Assembly: GCA_946055775.1 (NCBI GenBank)
Contig: CAMGHE010000007.1
Coordinates: forward strand, 1-37,515
Source of the DNA: an uncultured Bacteroidales bacterium
GTDB taxonomy: Bacteria > Bacteroidota > Bacteroidia > Bacteroidales > Bacteroidaceae
Reading direction: 5' to 3'
DNA length: 37,515 nucleotides
How positions within the stretch are numbered: the stretch's first letter is position 1; every line of letters begins with the position of its first letter. Under the pieces are notes generated by a model. That model was not told the DNA's origin, did not search any database, and saw only the letters and a list, made by a program, of their open reading frames with translations. The translations under genes and the position numbers were made by a program. This document shows positions 1-7,675 of this stretch, in pieces.

Positions 1-1408
1 TCTCGCGGAAGACGACGACGCGGAAGAGGAGCATGAAGGCCACATAGACCGCCACCGCCACCGCCGCTTTGACCACAAGCGAGAGGTAGAGGTTGGTCAG
101 CGGCTCTGCCACCACCCAGGCGATGGCTGCTGCTGTTGCCGCCGTCAAGACGAAGGGCGCGATGTCGGCCAGCGCCTGGCGGAACGAGATGCCGATGAGG
201 CGGCGGACGAAGAAATGCCACACGGGCACCCACAGGACGCCCAGGACCACATAAACCACCACCATGGCCGTGACACCCTCCGCGCGCAGCAGTACGGCCG
301 ACAGCGTTTGGGCCACACACAGGGCGATGGTGATGCACATGAACCACTGGCTGCGGCCCTGGCTCACGATATAGTTGCTATAGAACGTGGCGATGGGGAT
401 GAAGGCGCCGCCCACGCAGAGCATCTGCATGAGGGGGATGCTGTCGCGCCATTTCTCGGTGATGAGGATGGTGATGAACTCGGGGGCGATAAGGGCCAGG
501 CCAAAGAGGGCGGGGCACGACACGAAGGCCACGAAGCGCAGCATCTTGCGGAATACCCGGCGCTGGCGCTCCACGTCGTCCGTCAGACGGGCGAAGGCAG
601 GCTGCGTCACGCCCCAAAGCATACCGATGAGGAAACTGTAGCCCTGGCCCGTCCATTTGTTGGCCTGCGTGTAGAGGCCCACCTGACGGTCGCCGTAGAA
701 GCGGCCGAAGAAGATGGAGAAGATATTGTTGTTGATGCCCGTGAACACATTGGTGATGAGCAGGCGCGAACTGAAGCCAATCATGCCCCGCAGCGGGCGC
801 AGGTCGATGCGCAGGGTGGGGCGCCAGCCCGACATCCACCAGGCGAAGACGGTGGTGAGCAGGCAATAGACGATGTTCTGTATGGCCAGTCCCCAGTAGG
901 CGCATCCGCAGTAGGCCAGGGTGACGCCCACCACGCCGCTGACGAAGATGGCCGCCAGTTGCATGGCTGCGCTCTGCTTGACCATCATGTGGCGAAAGAG
1001 GTAGGCGCGTGGTGTTGTGCCGAACGAGGCGATGAGAAAACTGAGGAACGTCAGGCGCGCCAGGGGGATGAGGCGCTCGTCGTGGTAGAAGTGGGCGATG
1101 AGCGGTGCGGCGGCAGCCAGTAGGATATAGAGCGTGGCGGCGCAGAGGATGTTGAACCAGAAGACCGCGTTATAGTCGGCCTGCGTGACATCCTTCTTGC
1201 GGTTGAGGGCCGAGATAAAGCCGCTTTCCTGCAGCGCCGTGGCCAGCAGTCCGAAGATGGTGAGCATGCCCACCATGCCGTAGTCGGCCGCGCTGAGTTG
1301 GCGTGCCAGGAAGATGCCGAACACCAGGTTGAGCACCTGCTGTCCGCCGTTGCTGATGCCTCCCCACAGGAGGCCTTTCGCCGTTTTTTCTTTGAGAGAT
1401 TGCGTCAT
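1..1408 (-). CDS. WzxC-like polysaccharide flippase (3' end cut by window edge)
   Basis: Multi-spanning inner-membrane protein of the oligosaccharide flippase (MOP/PST) superfamily, expected to move lipid-linked sugar repeat units across the inner membrane for capsule, O-antigen or exopolysaccharide assembly. The 469 residues in the window run open from an ATG at 1408 to the edge, so only a short C-terminal piece is missing (E. coli WzxC has about 492). The N-terminus 'MTQSLKEKTAKGLLWGG' and an internal 'EKWRDSIPLMQMLCVGGA' segment resemble WzxC, and long hydrophobic helices alternate with short basic loops throughout. It follows the AspT-like gene on the same strand, but a strong hairpin separates them, so it is probably expressed independently. 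The substrate cannot be told from sequence; the Wzi-like protein and dTDP-glucose dehydratase near 24-26 kb are possible partners (inference). Confidence 0.87.
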   Translation of the reverse strand, partial: MTQSLKEKTAKGLLWGGISNGGQQVLNLVFGIFLARQLSAADYGMVGMLTIFGLLATALQESGFISALNRKKDVTQADYNAVFWFNILCAATLYILLAAAAPLIAHFYHDERLIPLARLTFLSFLIASFGTTPRAYLFRHMMVKQSAAMQLAAIFVSGVVGVTLAYCGCAYWGLAIQNIVYCLLTTVFAWWMSGWRPTLRIDLRPLRGMIGFSSRLLITNVFTGINNNIFSIFFGRFYGDRQVGLYTQANKWTGQGYSFLIGMLWGVTQPAFARLTDDVERQRRVFRKMLRFVAFVSCPALFGLALIAPEFITILITEKWRDSIPLMQMLCVGGAFIPIATFYSNYIVSQGRSQWFMCITIALCVAQTLSAVLLRAEGVTAMVVVYVVLGVLWVPVWHFFVRRLIGISFRQALADIAPFVLTAATAAAIAWVVAEPLTNLYLSLVVKAAVAVAVYVAFMLLFRVVVFRE

Positions 1409-1450
1409 CGTGAAAGCGTGTGGGAAGAGGGTGGGGGAGAGGAAGAAAGG

Positions 1451-1494
1451 CGCAAGGGCCGTCCCCGCATGCAGATGCGAGGGCGGCCCTTGCG
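1451..1494 (-). terminator. 20-bp stem hairpin, terminator after AspT-like gene
   Basis: Arms 1451-1470 and 1475-1494 pair over 20 bp (two positions pair only as G-U) around a 4-nt loop. It lies 38 bp beyond the minus-strand stop at 1533, and the minus strand continues into a pyrimidine-rich tract (CCTTTCTTCC). It separates the transporter from the flippase gene. Confidence 0.75.
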
Positions 1495-1532
1495 TTGAGG
1501 ATATGCGTTGCCGGCCGTCCGTGCGGCGCGCG

Positions 1533-3248
1533 TCAGCTCAGGAAGAGCAGAAGCACCACCTGGGCCATGACGATACGCAGGAACATGGATAACGGATAGA
1601 CCGTGCTGTAGCCTACGGCCGGGGCATCGTTGCCCGCCGTCTGGTTGGCGAAGGCCAGTGCAGGGGGGTCGGTGTTCGAGCCCGCGATGAGACCCATCAG
1701 CGTGAAGTAGTTCAACTTGAGCACCTTGCGTGCGATGACGCCCATGATGAGGATGGGAATGATGGTGATGAGGAAGCCCTGCCATACATAGTGGTAGCCG
1801 CCGCCGCAGATGGTGTCCCAGAATTTGGCACCAGCCTGTATGCCGACGCTCGAGAGGAAGAGCAGCAGACCCACTTCGCGGAGCATGAGGTTGGCCCCCG
1901 TCGAGGTGTAGGTGTTGATGCCGAAGCGGTAGCCGAAGGCACCCATAAGGATGGCTACGACGAGCGGACCGCCCGCCAGACCCAGTTTCATGCCCGCGCC
2001 AAAGTTGATCTGACCTACGATGACACCCAGCATGATGCCGAAGAAGATGGCGCCCACGTTGGGGTGGTCCAGACGCTTGACGCTGTCGCCGATGGCATTC
2101 TTCACCTGCTCTACGTTCTCCTCGCGTCCGGTGACGAGCAGACGGTCGCCCACCTGGAGGCGGAGGTTGCGGTCGGCGAAGAGTTCCATGCCGTTACGTG
2201 TGACGCGGGTGACGTTGACGCCGTAGATGGAGTTGAAGTGGAGCTGTCCGAAGGTTTTGCCGTTGATTTGGTCCTTGGTGATGACCAGTCGGCGCGACAC
2301 ATATTTGGCCTCCTGGACGTTGGGCGTCCATTCGCGGTCCACCTGTTCGCCGATGAGCGATGTGATGCTCTCGGCCTCGTCTTCGGCGCAGACCAGGTGA
2401 ATCTCCATGCCAATCTCGAGCATCGTCTTGCCTGTGGGCACGAACATCTCGCCGTCTTTGAAGCAGCGCGATACGATGAACTCGCGCTTGAGGAACGAGT
2501 GGAGGTCCTGCAGCGAGCGTCCCAGCACGGCCTTGTTGGTCACCTTGAGGATGAGGTGCTTGGGCGTGGCGTGGGGGTTGCTTTCCTGTTCCAGGCGTAT
2601 TTTCTCCTGTTCCTTCTCCTGGCTGATGTTGCAGAGGAAGCGTATGGCGATGGTGGCCAGAATGATGCCCACGACGCCAAGCGGGTAGGCGCAGGCGTAG
2701 GATGATGCCAAGTCGGGCATACCGCCGTCAAAGTTGTACTGATCGCTGTTGACCACCGAGTTGGCAGCACCCAGACCCGGTGTGTTGGTTACGGCACCAT
2801 ACATCGTGCCCACCATCATGGCAATGCTGTTGTTGTTCTGCGGGTAGCAGAGGAACCACAGGCCCAGCATCACCAGCACGTTGAGCGCCACGATGCCCAC
2901 GGCAATCATGTTCATGCCCACGCCGCCCTTCTTGAAGGTGGCGAAGAAGCCCGGACCCACCTGTAGGCCAATGCAATAGACAAAGAGGATAAGGCCAAAC
3001 TCCTTGACAAAGTCGATGAGCGCCTTCTGCCCCGCGTGATTGATGGTCGCACCCGTGGCATCAACAATCCACGTGTTGTAGATGTGTCCCACCAGGATGC
3101 CGACGAAGAGCACGAAGGTCACGCCCAGAGCGATGCCTCCAAACTTGATCTTTCCCAACTTCACACCCAGACTGATGACCAGCGCGTAGAGCACCATCAG
3201 ATGGGCGATGGAAGCAGGGTCGTTGACGATTTTGATTAGGGATTCCAT
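1533..3248 (-). CDS. AspT/YidE-family putative transporter with two RCK_C domains
   Basis: Predicted inner-membrane antiporter of the aspartate:alanine exchanger (AAE) family, 571 residues, close to the usual 550-560. The layout seen is typical: about five hydrophobic helices at residues 10-200, two cytosolic TrkA-C/RCK_C-like domains (roughly 220-305 and 310-390, the second with 'LQVGDRLLVTGREENVEQ'), then a second membrane half with the glycine-rich 'GLAGGPLVVAILMGAFG' segment, repeating the 'FVKEFGLILFVYCIGLQVGPG' type of motif as 'VGLLLFLSSVGIQAGAKF'. The start is the first ATG of the hydrophobic N-terminus and follows a possible -7 box. Members such as E. coli YidE and YbjL have no firmly assigned substrate, so none is proposed. 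Confidence 0.9.
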   Translation of the reverse strand: MESLIKIVNDPASIAHLMVLYALVISLGVKLGKIKFGGIALGVTFVLFVGILVGHIYNTWIVDATGATINHAGQKALIDFVKEFGLILFVYCIGLQVGPGFFATFKKGGVGMNMIAVGIVALNVLVMLGLWFLCYPQNNNSIAMMVGTMYGAVTNTPGLGAANSVVNSDQYNFDGGMPDLASSYACAYPLGVVGIILATIAIRFLCNISQEKEQEKIRLEQESNPHATPKHLILKVTNKAVLGRSLQDLHSFLKREFIVSRCFKDGEMFVPTGKTMLEIGMEIHLVCAEDEAESITSLIGEQVDREWTPNVQEAKYVSRRLVITKDQINGKTFGQLHFNSIYGVNVTRVTRNGMELFADRNLRLQVGDRLLVTGREENVEQVKNAIGDSVKRLDHPNVGAIFFGIMLGVIVGQINFGAGMKLGLAGGPLVVAILMGAFGYRFGINTYTSTGANLMLREVGLLLFLSSVGIQAGAKFWDTICGGGYHYVWQGFLITIIPILIMGVIARKVLKLNYFTLMGLIAGSNTDPPALAFANQTAGNDAPAVGYSTVYPLSMFLRIVMAQVVLLLFLS

Positions 3249-3294
3249 ATAGATTGGGTTTATATTAGTCTTCTTAGGCGGGCATAAGCCACTG

Positions 3295-3302
3295 CAAAGG
3301 TA
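3295..3302 (-). promoter_or_regulatory. -7 promoter box (TACCTTTG) for AspT-like gene
   Basis: On the minus strand the bases read TACCTTTG, matching the Bacteroidetes TAnnTTTG consensus, 46 bp before the start codon at 3248. No clear TTTG is seen at the -33 position. Confidence 0.5.
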
Positions 3303-3372
3303 AACAAATGTTTGCAGACGGCCACGCTTGGCCCCTTAGAAAAACCCGCCTGTGTCCTTTTTCGCGCGTTGA

Positions 3373-3453
3373 GCGGTGCTGTGCGGTGCCAATGTGCCCT
3401 GTGCGGTGCTGTGCGTTGTGCTGTGCGTTGCTGGTGTGAGGGTGCCAATGTGC
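3373..3453. repeat. Degenerate GC-rich short repeats (GTGCTGTGCGGT-like)
   Basis: The stretch between the divergent transporter and methyltransferase genes is built of imperfect copies of GTGCTGTGCGGT/GTGCTGTGCGTT, and an exact 13-mer GGTGCCAATGTGC occurs at 3385-3397 and 3441-3453. It lies directly upstream of the -33 element of the downstream gene. Spacing is irregular, so it is not a clean tandem array. Confidence 0.55.
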
Positions 3454-3483
3454 TTGTTGTTCAAAAATAAAGTGGTAACTTTG
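3454..3483 (+). promoter_or_regulatory. Promoter TTG-N19-TAACTTTG for the rRNA methyltransferase gene
   Basis: TTG at 3454-3456 and TAACTTTG at 3476-3483 have the 19-bp spacing expected for the Bacteroidetes housekeeping sigma factor. The -7 box ends only 8 bp before the ATG at 3492, so transcription would start at or next to the start codon. Confidence 0.7.
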
Positions 3484-3491
3484 CCCTTGCT

Positions 3492-4901
3492 ATGCAGACC
3501 TCCGTTTCTCAGTACGCTGCGCCGGTCCTTCCCCTGCCCGACGCCTTTGTGCGGCACACCCGTGTGCTGCTCGGTGATGCCGAGGCCCATGCGCTGTGCG
3601 CCGCCCTCGATGGTACGCCGCCCGTCAGCGTGCGTCTCAATCCGCTAAAGCCCGCACCGTCACTGCCCGCTGAGGTTGACGGGGCTGTCCTCTGGTGCGC
3701 CGACGGCGGGCGCTATCTGGCCAGCCGACCGCGCTTCACGCAGGACCCCCTGCTCCATGCCGGCGCCTACTATGTACAGGAAGCCGCGTCGATGGCCATC
3801 GCCCTGGCCGCCAAGGCCCTGCCCGAGGAGCCGCGCCGCGTTCTCGACCTCTGCGCCGCCCCCGGCGGCAAATCGACCCTGTGGCGCGCACTCCTCCCCG
3901 ACGACTGTCTGCTCGTGGCCAACGAGCCCATCGGGCAGCGTGCTCAGATATTGCGCGAGAACCTGGAGAAATGGGGACACCCCGCCATCGTCGTCACCCA
4001 AGCCTATCCCGAGGCCTTCGCCCCGTTGGCCGGCCTCTTCGACGTGGTGGCCGCCGATGTGCCCTGCTCCGGCGAGGGCATGTTTCGCAAGGACCACGAT
4101 GCCCGCAGCGAATGGACCGCGCAGAGTCCCGCCGCCTGTGCCGAGCGCCAGCGCGCCATTATCGCCGACATCTGGCCCGCCCTGCGCACCGGCGGTTGCC
4201 TGGTCTATAGCACCTGCACCTTCAACAGCGCCGAGAACGAAGACAACGTGGCATGGATATGCCAGCACCTGGGCGCCGAGGTGCTGCCCCTCGCCGCCGA
4301 CACCGCCTGGGGGATAGCCGGCGACGTCACCGGCCGCGGTCTGCCCGTCTGTCGCTTCATGCCCCACCGCACACGGGGCGAGGGCTTCTTCATCGCCTTG
4401 CTCCGCAAGACCGCCGAGACACCCTCCCCCAGCCGCCGCAAAGGCGCCAAGGACAGCCCTCGCAGTAAGGGCGTCGCACAGGGCGCCAAGAGCGTCGCCC
4501 CGTGGATAGAAGGGCAGGAGCGCTACCGCATCCTCCGCACCGACGACGATGGTCTGGCCGCCATCCCCGAGAGCATGGCCGACGAGGCCCAGCGCATAGC
4601 CCGTACCGTACACACCCTGGCCGTCGGCACCCGTCTGGCGGAGGAGAAGGGACGCAAGATGGTGCCCGCACACGCCCTGGCCCTTTCCGTCCTGCTGCGC
4701 CCTGACGCCTTTCCCCGCGTGGAACTGCCCCTCGATCAGGCCTTGGCCTACCTGCGCCGCGAAGCCCTGACCCTGCCCGCCGGCACGCCCCGCGGCTATG
4801 TCGTGGCTACCTATGCCGGCCTGCCCCTGGGCTTCGTGAACAACCTTGGCACCCGCGCCAACAACCTCTATCCCGCCGCCTGGCGCATACGCATGATGTA
4901 G
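3492..4901 (+). CDS. RsmF/NSUN-type rRNA (cytosine-C5) methyltransferase
   Basis: Cytosolic SAM-dependent RNA m5C methyltransferase, 469 residues. The SAM-binding motif I is 'CAAPGGKSTLW' (about residue 120), the motif IV 'DVPCSGEGMF' supplies Cys192, and motif VI 'YSTCTFNSAENED' supplies Cys242, the expected nucleophile in this family. The C-terminus ('GTRANNLYPAAWRIRMM') matches the RsmF C-terminal region of Bacteroidota proteins. A Ser/Lys-rich linker at about residues 314-336 separates the catalytic and C-terminal parts. The target is probably 16S rRNA by family analogy, not shown by the sequence. The ATG at 3492 is the only start that keeps the full N-terminal domain; it sits so close to the -7 box that the mRNA may be leaderless. 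Confidence 0.9.
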   Translation: MQTSVSQYAAPVLPLPDAFVRHTRVLLGDAEAHALCAALDGTPPVSVRLNPLKPAPSLPAEVDGAVLWCADGGRYLASRPRFTQDPLLHAGAYYVQEAASMAIALAAKALPEEPRRVLDLCAAPGGKSTLWRALLPDDCLLVANEPIGQRAQILRENLEKWGHPAIVVTQAYPEAFAPLAGLFDVVAADVPCSGEGMFRKDHDARSEWTAQSPAACAERQRAIIADIWPALRTGGCLVYSTCTFNSAENEDNVAWICQHLGAEVLPLAADTAWGIAGDVTGRGLPVCRFMPHRTRGEGFFIALLRKTAETPSPSRRKGAKDSPRSKGVAQGAKSVAPWIEGQERYRILRTDDDGLAAIPESMADEAQRIARTVHTLAVGTRLAEEKGRKMVPAHALALSVLLRPDAFPRVELPLDQALAYLRREALTLPAGTPRGYVVATYAGLPLGFVNNLGTRANNLYPAAWRIRMM

Positions 4902-4916
4902 ATTCTCATAGAAGCT

Positions 4917-4992
4917 CTAGGTTTTCTAGGTTCTCTAGATTTTCTAGATTTTCTAGATTCTCTAGGATTTCTAGATATTCTAGAACCTCTAG
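4917..4992. repeat. 9-bp tandem array centred on CTAG (nine copies)
   Basis: CTAG begins at 4917, 4926, 4935, 4944, 4953, 4962, 4971, 4980 and 4989, an exact 9-bp period. The consensus unit is TTCTAGATT with drift in the flanking bases only. It fills the gap between the methyltransferase stop (4901) and prmA (5010), and is AT-rich in a GC-rich neighbourhood. Confidence 0.9.
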
Positions 4993-5009
4993 CCCCCCCC
5001 AAAAAACCC

Positions 5010-5951
5010 ATGAAATACCGCGAATACACCTTCGTCCTCACGCCCGCCAGCGAGGCGGCGCAGGACATCCTGGCCGACCTGCTGGCCGGCATCGGTTTCG
5101 ACAGTTTTGTGCACCCTGGCGCCCTGGACCTGCCCACGGCGCAGCGCACCGACGACCCCGAAGCCCCCATCATCACCGCCGAAGGCAGTGACGACCGCCT
5201 GCTGGCCTATATCCCCACCGCTACCGACGATGCCGCTGCCGTCGAGGCCCTGATTGCCGACTTCCCTCTGCCCGGTGTCGCCGTCACCTACACCGCCACC
5301 GATGCCGAAGACAAAGACTGGAACGAGGAGTGGGAGAAAAACTACTTCCAGCCCCTCACCGTCGATGGCCGTTGCGTCATCGCTGGCACCTTCCACAAGG
5401 ACGTGCCTACGGCCGAATATAACATCTTCATCAACCCCCAGATGTCGTTTGGCACAGGCCACCACGCCACCACGTCGCAGATGATCTCGCGCATCCTCGA
5501 CGACACGATGGAAGGCCTCGACGTCCTCGACATGGGCTGCGGCACCAGCATTCTGGCCATCCTGGCCCGCATGCGTGGCGCCCGCCACTGCGTAGCCGTC
5601 GATTACGACGAGTGGTGTGTGAAAAACTCGCTCGAGAATATCGCCCTCAATAGCATGGATGGTATCGACGTCTATTTGGGCGATGCCACCTGTTTGGCCG
5701 ATAAGGGGCCCTTCGACCTCATCATCGCCAATATCAACCGCAATATCCTGGTACGCGACATGCACCTCTACGTGCCCCGCATGAAAGACGGCGCCGCCCT
5801 CTACACCAGCGGCTTCTACACCGATGATATCCCCGTTGTCCGTGCCGAGGCCGAACGCCAGGGGCTCACCCTGGTGGATAGCCGTAGCATGGACGGCTGG
5901 GCCTGCGTCAAATTTGTCAAGACAACCTCACCAACGATGATTAAACGATGA
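5010..5951 (+). CDS. prmA: Ribosomal protein L11 methyltransferase PrmA
   Basis: Cytosolic SAM-dependent enzyme that methylates lysines and the N-terminus of ribosomal protein L11, 313 residues, slightly longer than the roughly 290 of E. coli. Diagnostic motifs are 'NPQMSFGTGHHATT', the SAM-binding 'VLDMGCGTSILAI', and 'LIIANINRNIL' (motif IV, the N-I-N substrate loop). The ATG at 5010 is preceded by C8A6CCC with no Shine-Dalgarno site, which is usual here. The stop overlaps the next start by 4 nt (ATGA), so the downstream secreted protein is translationally coupled. A 9-bp repeat array and a homopolymeric C tract occupy the leader; whether they affect expression is unknown. Confidence 0.95.
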   Translation: MKYREYTFVLTPASEAAQDILADLLAGIGFDSFVHPGALDLPTAQRTDDPEAPIITAEGSDDRLLAYIPTATDDAAAVEALIADFPLPGVAVTYTATDAEDKDWNEEWEKNYFQPLTVDGRCVIAGTFHKDVPTAEYNIFINPQMSFGTGHHATTSQMISRILDDTMEGLDVLDMGCGTSILAILARMRGARHCVAVDYDEWCVKNSLENIALNSMDGIDVYLGDATCLADKGPFDLIIANINRNILVRDMHLYVPRMKDGAALYTSGFYTDDIPVVRAEAERQGLTLVDSRSMDGWACVKFVKTTSPTMIKR

Positions 5952-6616
5952 AAACCCTTCGCTCCCTCCTCATCCTCTGGCTCGCCGCAGTCCTGCTGTG
6001 GCCCGCCGCCGCCCAGCAGCAGGTAGAGACCCGCCGCACCAAGTCGGTCTTCGCCAACCCCGAGTTTACCGAGGCCAAGGTCATCCAGCCCTTCGGCCGC
6101 AGCGTCAAGGTCAAGGCCAACATCCTGCTGAAAAACAGTACGCTGTGCTTCATGCGTGGCGACTCCATCCTCGAAGCCTATGTGGCCAATGTCCTCGGCG
6201 TGCAGTTTGACAGCATCCACTACATGAAGGTCAACGACAAGCAGATGGGGCGCGTCGTGGCGCAGAAAGCCTACAACTACCTGCTGTGCGTCACCACCAT
6301 CAACCGCGCTCAGGTGGCCCGCGAGTGTGCCGGCAGCGAGAATGTCCTGTCCGACATCGGTGATGGGCAGTTGGCCGCACGCTTTGCCGAGGCCATGTCC
6401 ACCGACTACAGCATGAAGAACGGCTTCCCCCTGCAAGACAAGTACTACTTCAGCATCATGGGCCAGATTGTCCCCGCCAACGAGACCGCTATCAAGCCCT
6501 TTGTCAAGCCCGAGATGAAGAGCGCCTTCAAACGACTGATGAACGATAAGTGGTGGAGTTGGAAAGACCCCGCCTCGCTGACCCAACTGTTCACCTATCT
6601 TACCGACCAGCGTTGA
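5948..6616 (+). CDS. Secreted hypothetical protein, signal peptide
   Basis: Unrecognised 222-residue protein. The N-terminus is a clear Sec signal peptide (basic start, hydrophobic core to about residue 20, cleavage near 'PAAAQ|QQ'), with no lipobox cysteine, so it is expected in the periplasm or outside. The mature part is mixed alpha/beta by eye, with a 'TLCFMRGDSILEAYVANV' segment and a Trp-rich stretch 'DKWWSWKDPASL' near the C-terminus. It overlaps prmA by 4 nt upstream and the probable TTG start of menA by 4 nt downstream, so it lies in one transcription unit with both. Conservation in this operon position in other Bacteroidales would be expected, but no function can be assigned. Confidence 0.85.
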   Translation: MKTLRSLLILWLAAVLLWPAAAQQQVETRRTKSVFANPEFTEAKVIQPFGRSVKVKANILLKNSTLCFMRGDSILEAYVANVLGVQFDSIHYMKVNDKQMGRVVAQKAYNYLLCVTTINRAQVARECAGSENVLSDIGDGQLAARFAEAMSTDYSMKNGFPLQDKYYFSIMGQIVPANETAIKPFVKPEMKSAFKRLMNDKWWSWKDPASLTQLFTYLTDQR

Positions 6617-7503
6617 ACCGTCCCGCCACTCCCCGCCACCGCTGGCTGCTGGCCGCCCGTCCCAAGACCCTTACGGCGGCCCTGCTGCCCGTTATGGCCG
6701 CCACGGCGTTGGCCGTGCGCCACGAAGCCTTCGTTTGGCAGCCCGCGCTGCTGTGCATCCTCTTCGCCGCCCTCATGCAGGTAGCCGCCAACTTCATCAA
6801 CGACCTCTTCGACTACCTGCGCGGCACCGACGGCACCGACCGTCTGGGGCCCGAGCGAGCCTGCGCCCAGGGTTGGATTACGCCCCGTGCCATGCGCCGC
6901 GGCATCGCCGTCGTCCTGACGGCCGCCTGCGCCGCCGGCCTCTGTCTGCTGCCCTATGGCGGCTGGCCGCTGGTCGGTCTGGGTGCCGCCTGCGTCGTTT
7001 TCGCCTTCCTCTACACCACGATGCTCAGTTACTGCGGCATGGGCGACCTGCTGGTGTGGCTCTTCTTCGGCCTCGTTCCCGTGGCCGGCACCTACTACGT
7101 GCAGGCCGGCAACCTGTGTCCCGAGGTGTGGCTCGTCGCCGCCGGTAGCGGTCTGGTCACCGACACCCTGCTGGTGCTCAACAACTACCGCGACCGCCAC
7201 ACCGACCGCCGCGCCCACAAGCGCACCCTCATCGCCGTCCTCGGCGGCCGCTTCGGCAGCGCCTTCTACCTGTGGCAGGGCATCGCCGGCTACCTCTGCA
7301 TCGCCGCCCTGGCGCTCCGGGGCGTGACATGGGCGCCCTTTGCCGTCGCCCTGTACCTGCCCTTCCACGTCAGCACCTGGCGCACGATGGTACGCATACG
7401 CCGCGGCCGCGCCCTCAACAGCGTGCTCGCCCTCACCTCGCGCAACATGGTCATCTTCGCCCTCCTCACCGTCGTGGCGCTGCTCGCAGACCTATATATA
7501 TAA
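6613..7503 (+). CDS. menA: MenA-like 1,4-dihydroxy-2-naphthoate prenyltransferase
   Basis: Integral-membrane UbiA-superfamily enzyme that attaches a polyprenyl chain to 1,4-dihydroxy-2-naphthoate in menaquinone synthesis. The two Asp-rich motifs are present: 'NDLFDYLRGTDGTDR' and 'LNNYRDRHTDRRAHKRTL', with about eight hydrophobic helices and the N-terminal 'WLLAARPKTLTAALLP' typical of MenA. With a TTG start at 6613 it has 296 residues, near the usual 300, and forms a TTGA overlap with the upstream stop. An in-frame ATG at 6550 would add 21 residues unlike the family and force a 67-nt overlap, so TTG is preferred (inference). The rest of the menaquinone pathway is not in the window. Confidence 0.85.
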   Translation: MNRPATPRHRWLLAARPKTLTAALLPVMAATALAVRHEAFVWQPALLCILFAALMQVAANFINDLFDYLRGTDGTDRLGPERACAQGWITPRAMRRGIAVVLTAACAAGLCLLPYGGWPLVGLGAACVVFAFLYTTMLSYCGMGDLLVWLFFGLVPVAGTYYVQAGNLCPEVWLVAAGSGLVTDTLLVLNNYRDRHTDRRAHKRTLIAVLGGRFGSAFYLWQGIAGYLCIAALALRGVTWAPFAVALYLPFHVSTWRTMVRIRRGRALNSVLALTSRNMVIFALLTVVALLADLYI

Positions 7504-7567
7504 TAGGATAGGGCAGGCTCGTGTAAAAAAACTGGGGCCGACTGCTGTGCGTTTCAGTCGAAAAACC

Positions 7568-7575
7568 TATATTTG
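7568..7575 (+). promoter_or_regulatory. -7 box (TATATTTG) upstream of GH20 gene
   Basis: TATATTTG matches TAnnTTTG; the -33 element is weak (TTTC at 7552). It predicts a 5' leader of about 95 nt before the ATG at 7676. Confidence 0.5.
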
Positions 7576-7675
7576 TGGCATGTAAGGCCCGGCGTGCCGT
7601 CCAAGCGGCCAAAACGCCCCAAGAGCCTTCCCCTCAACAAGTCTATTCATCACCTCAAATCCTATCATTATTACT

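Noticed and set aside
4868-5176. Minus-strand frame with a repeated SRK/PRE peptide.
   Set aside because: It is only the 9-bp CTAG array read through; the period is a multiple of three, so a repeat peptide appears automatically.
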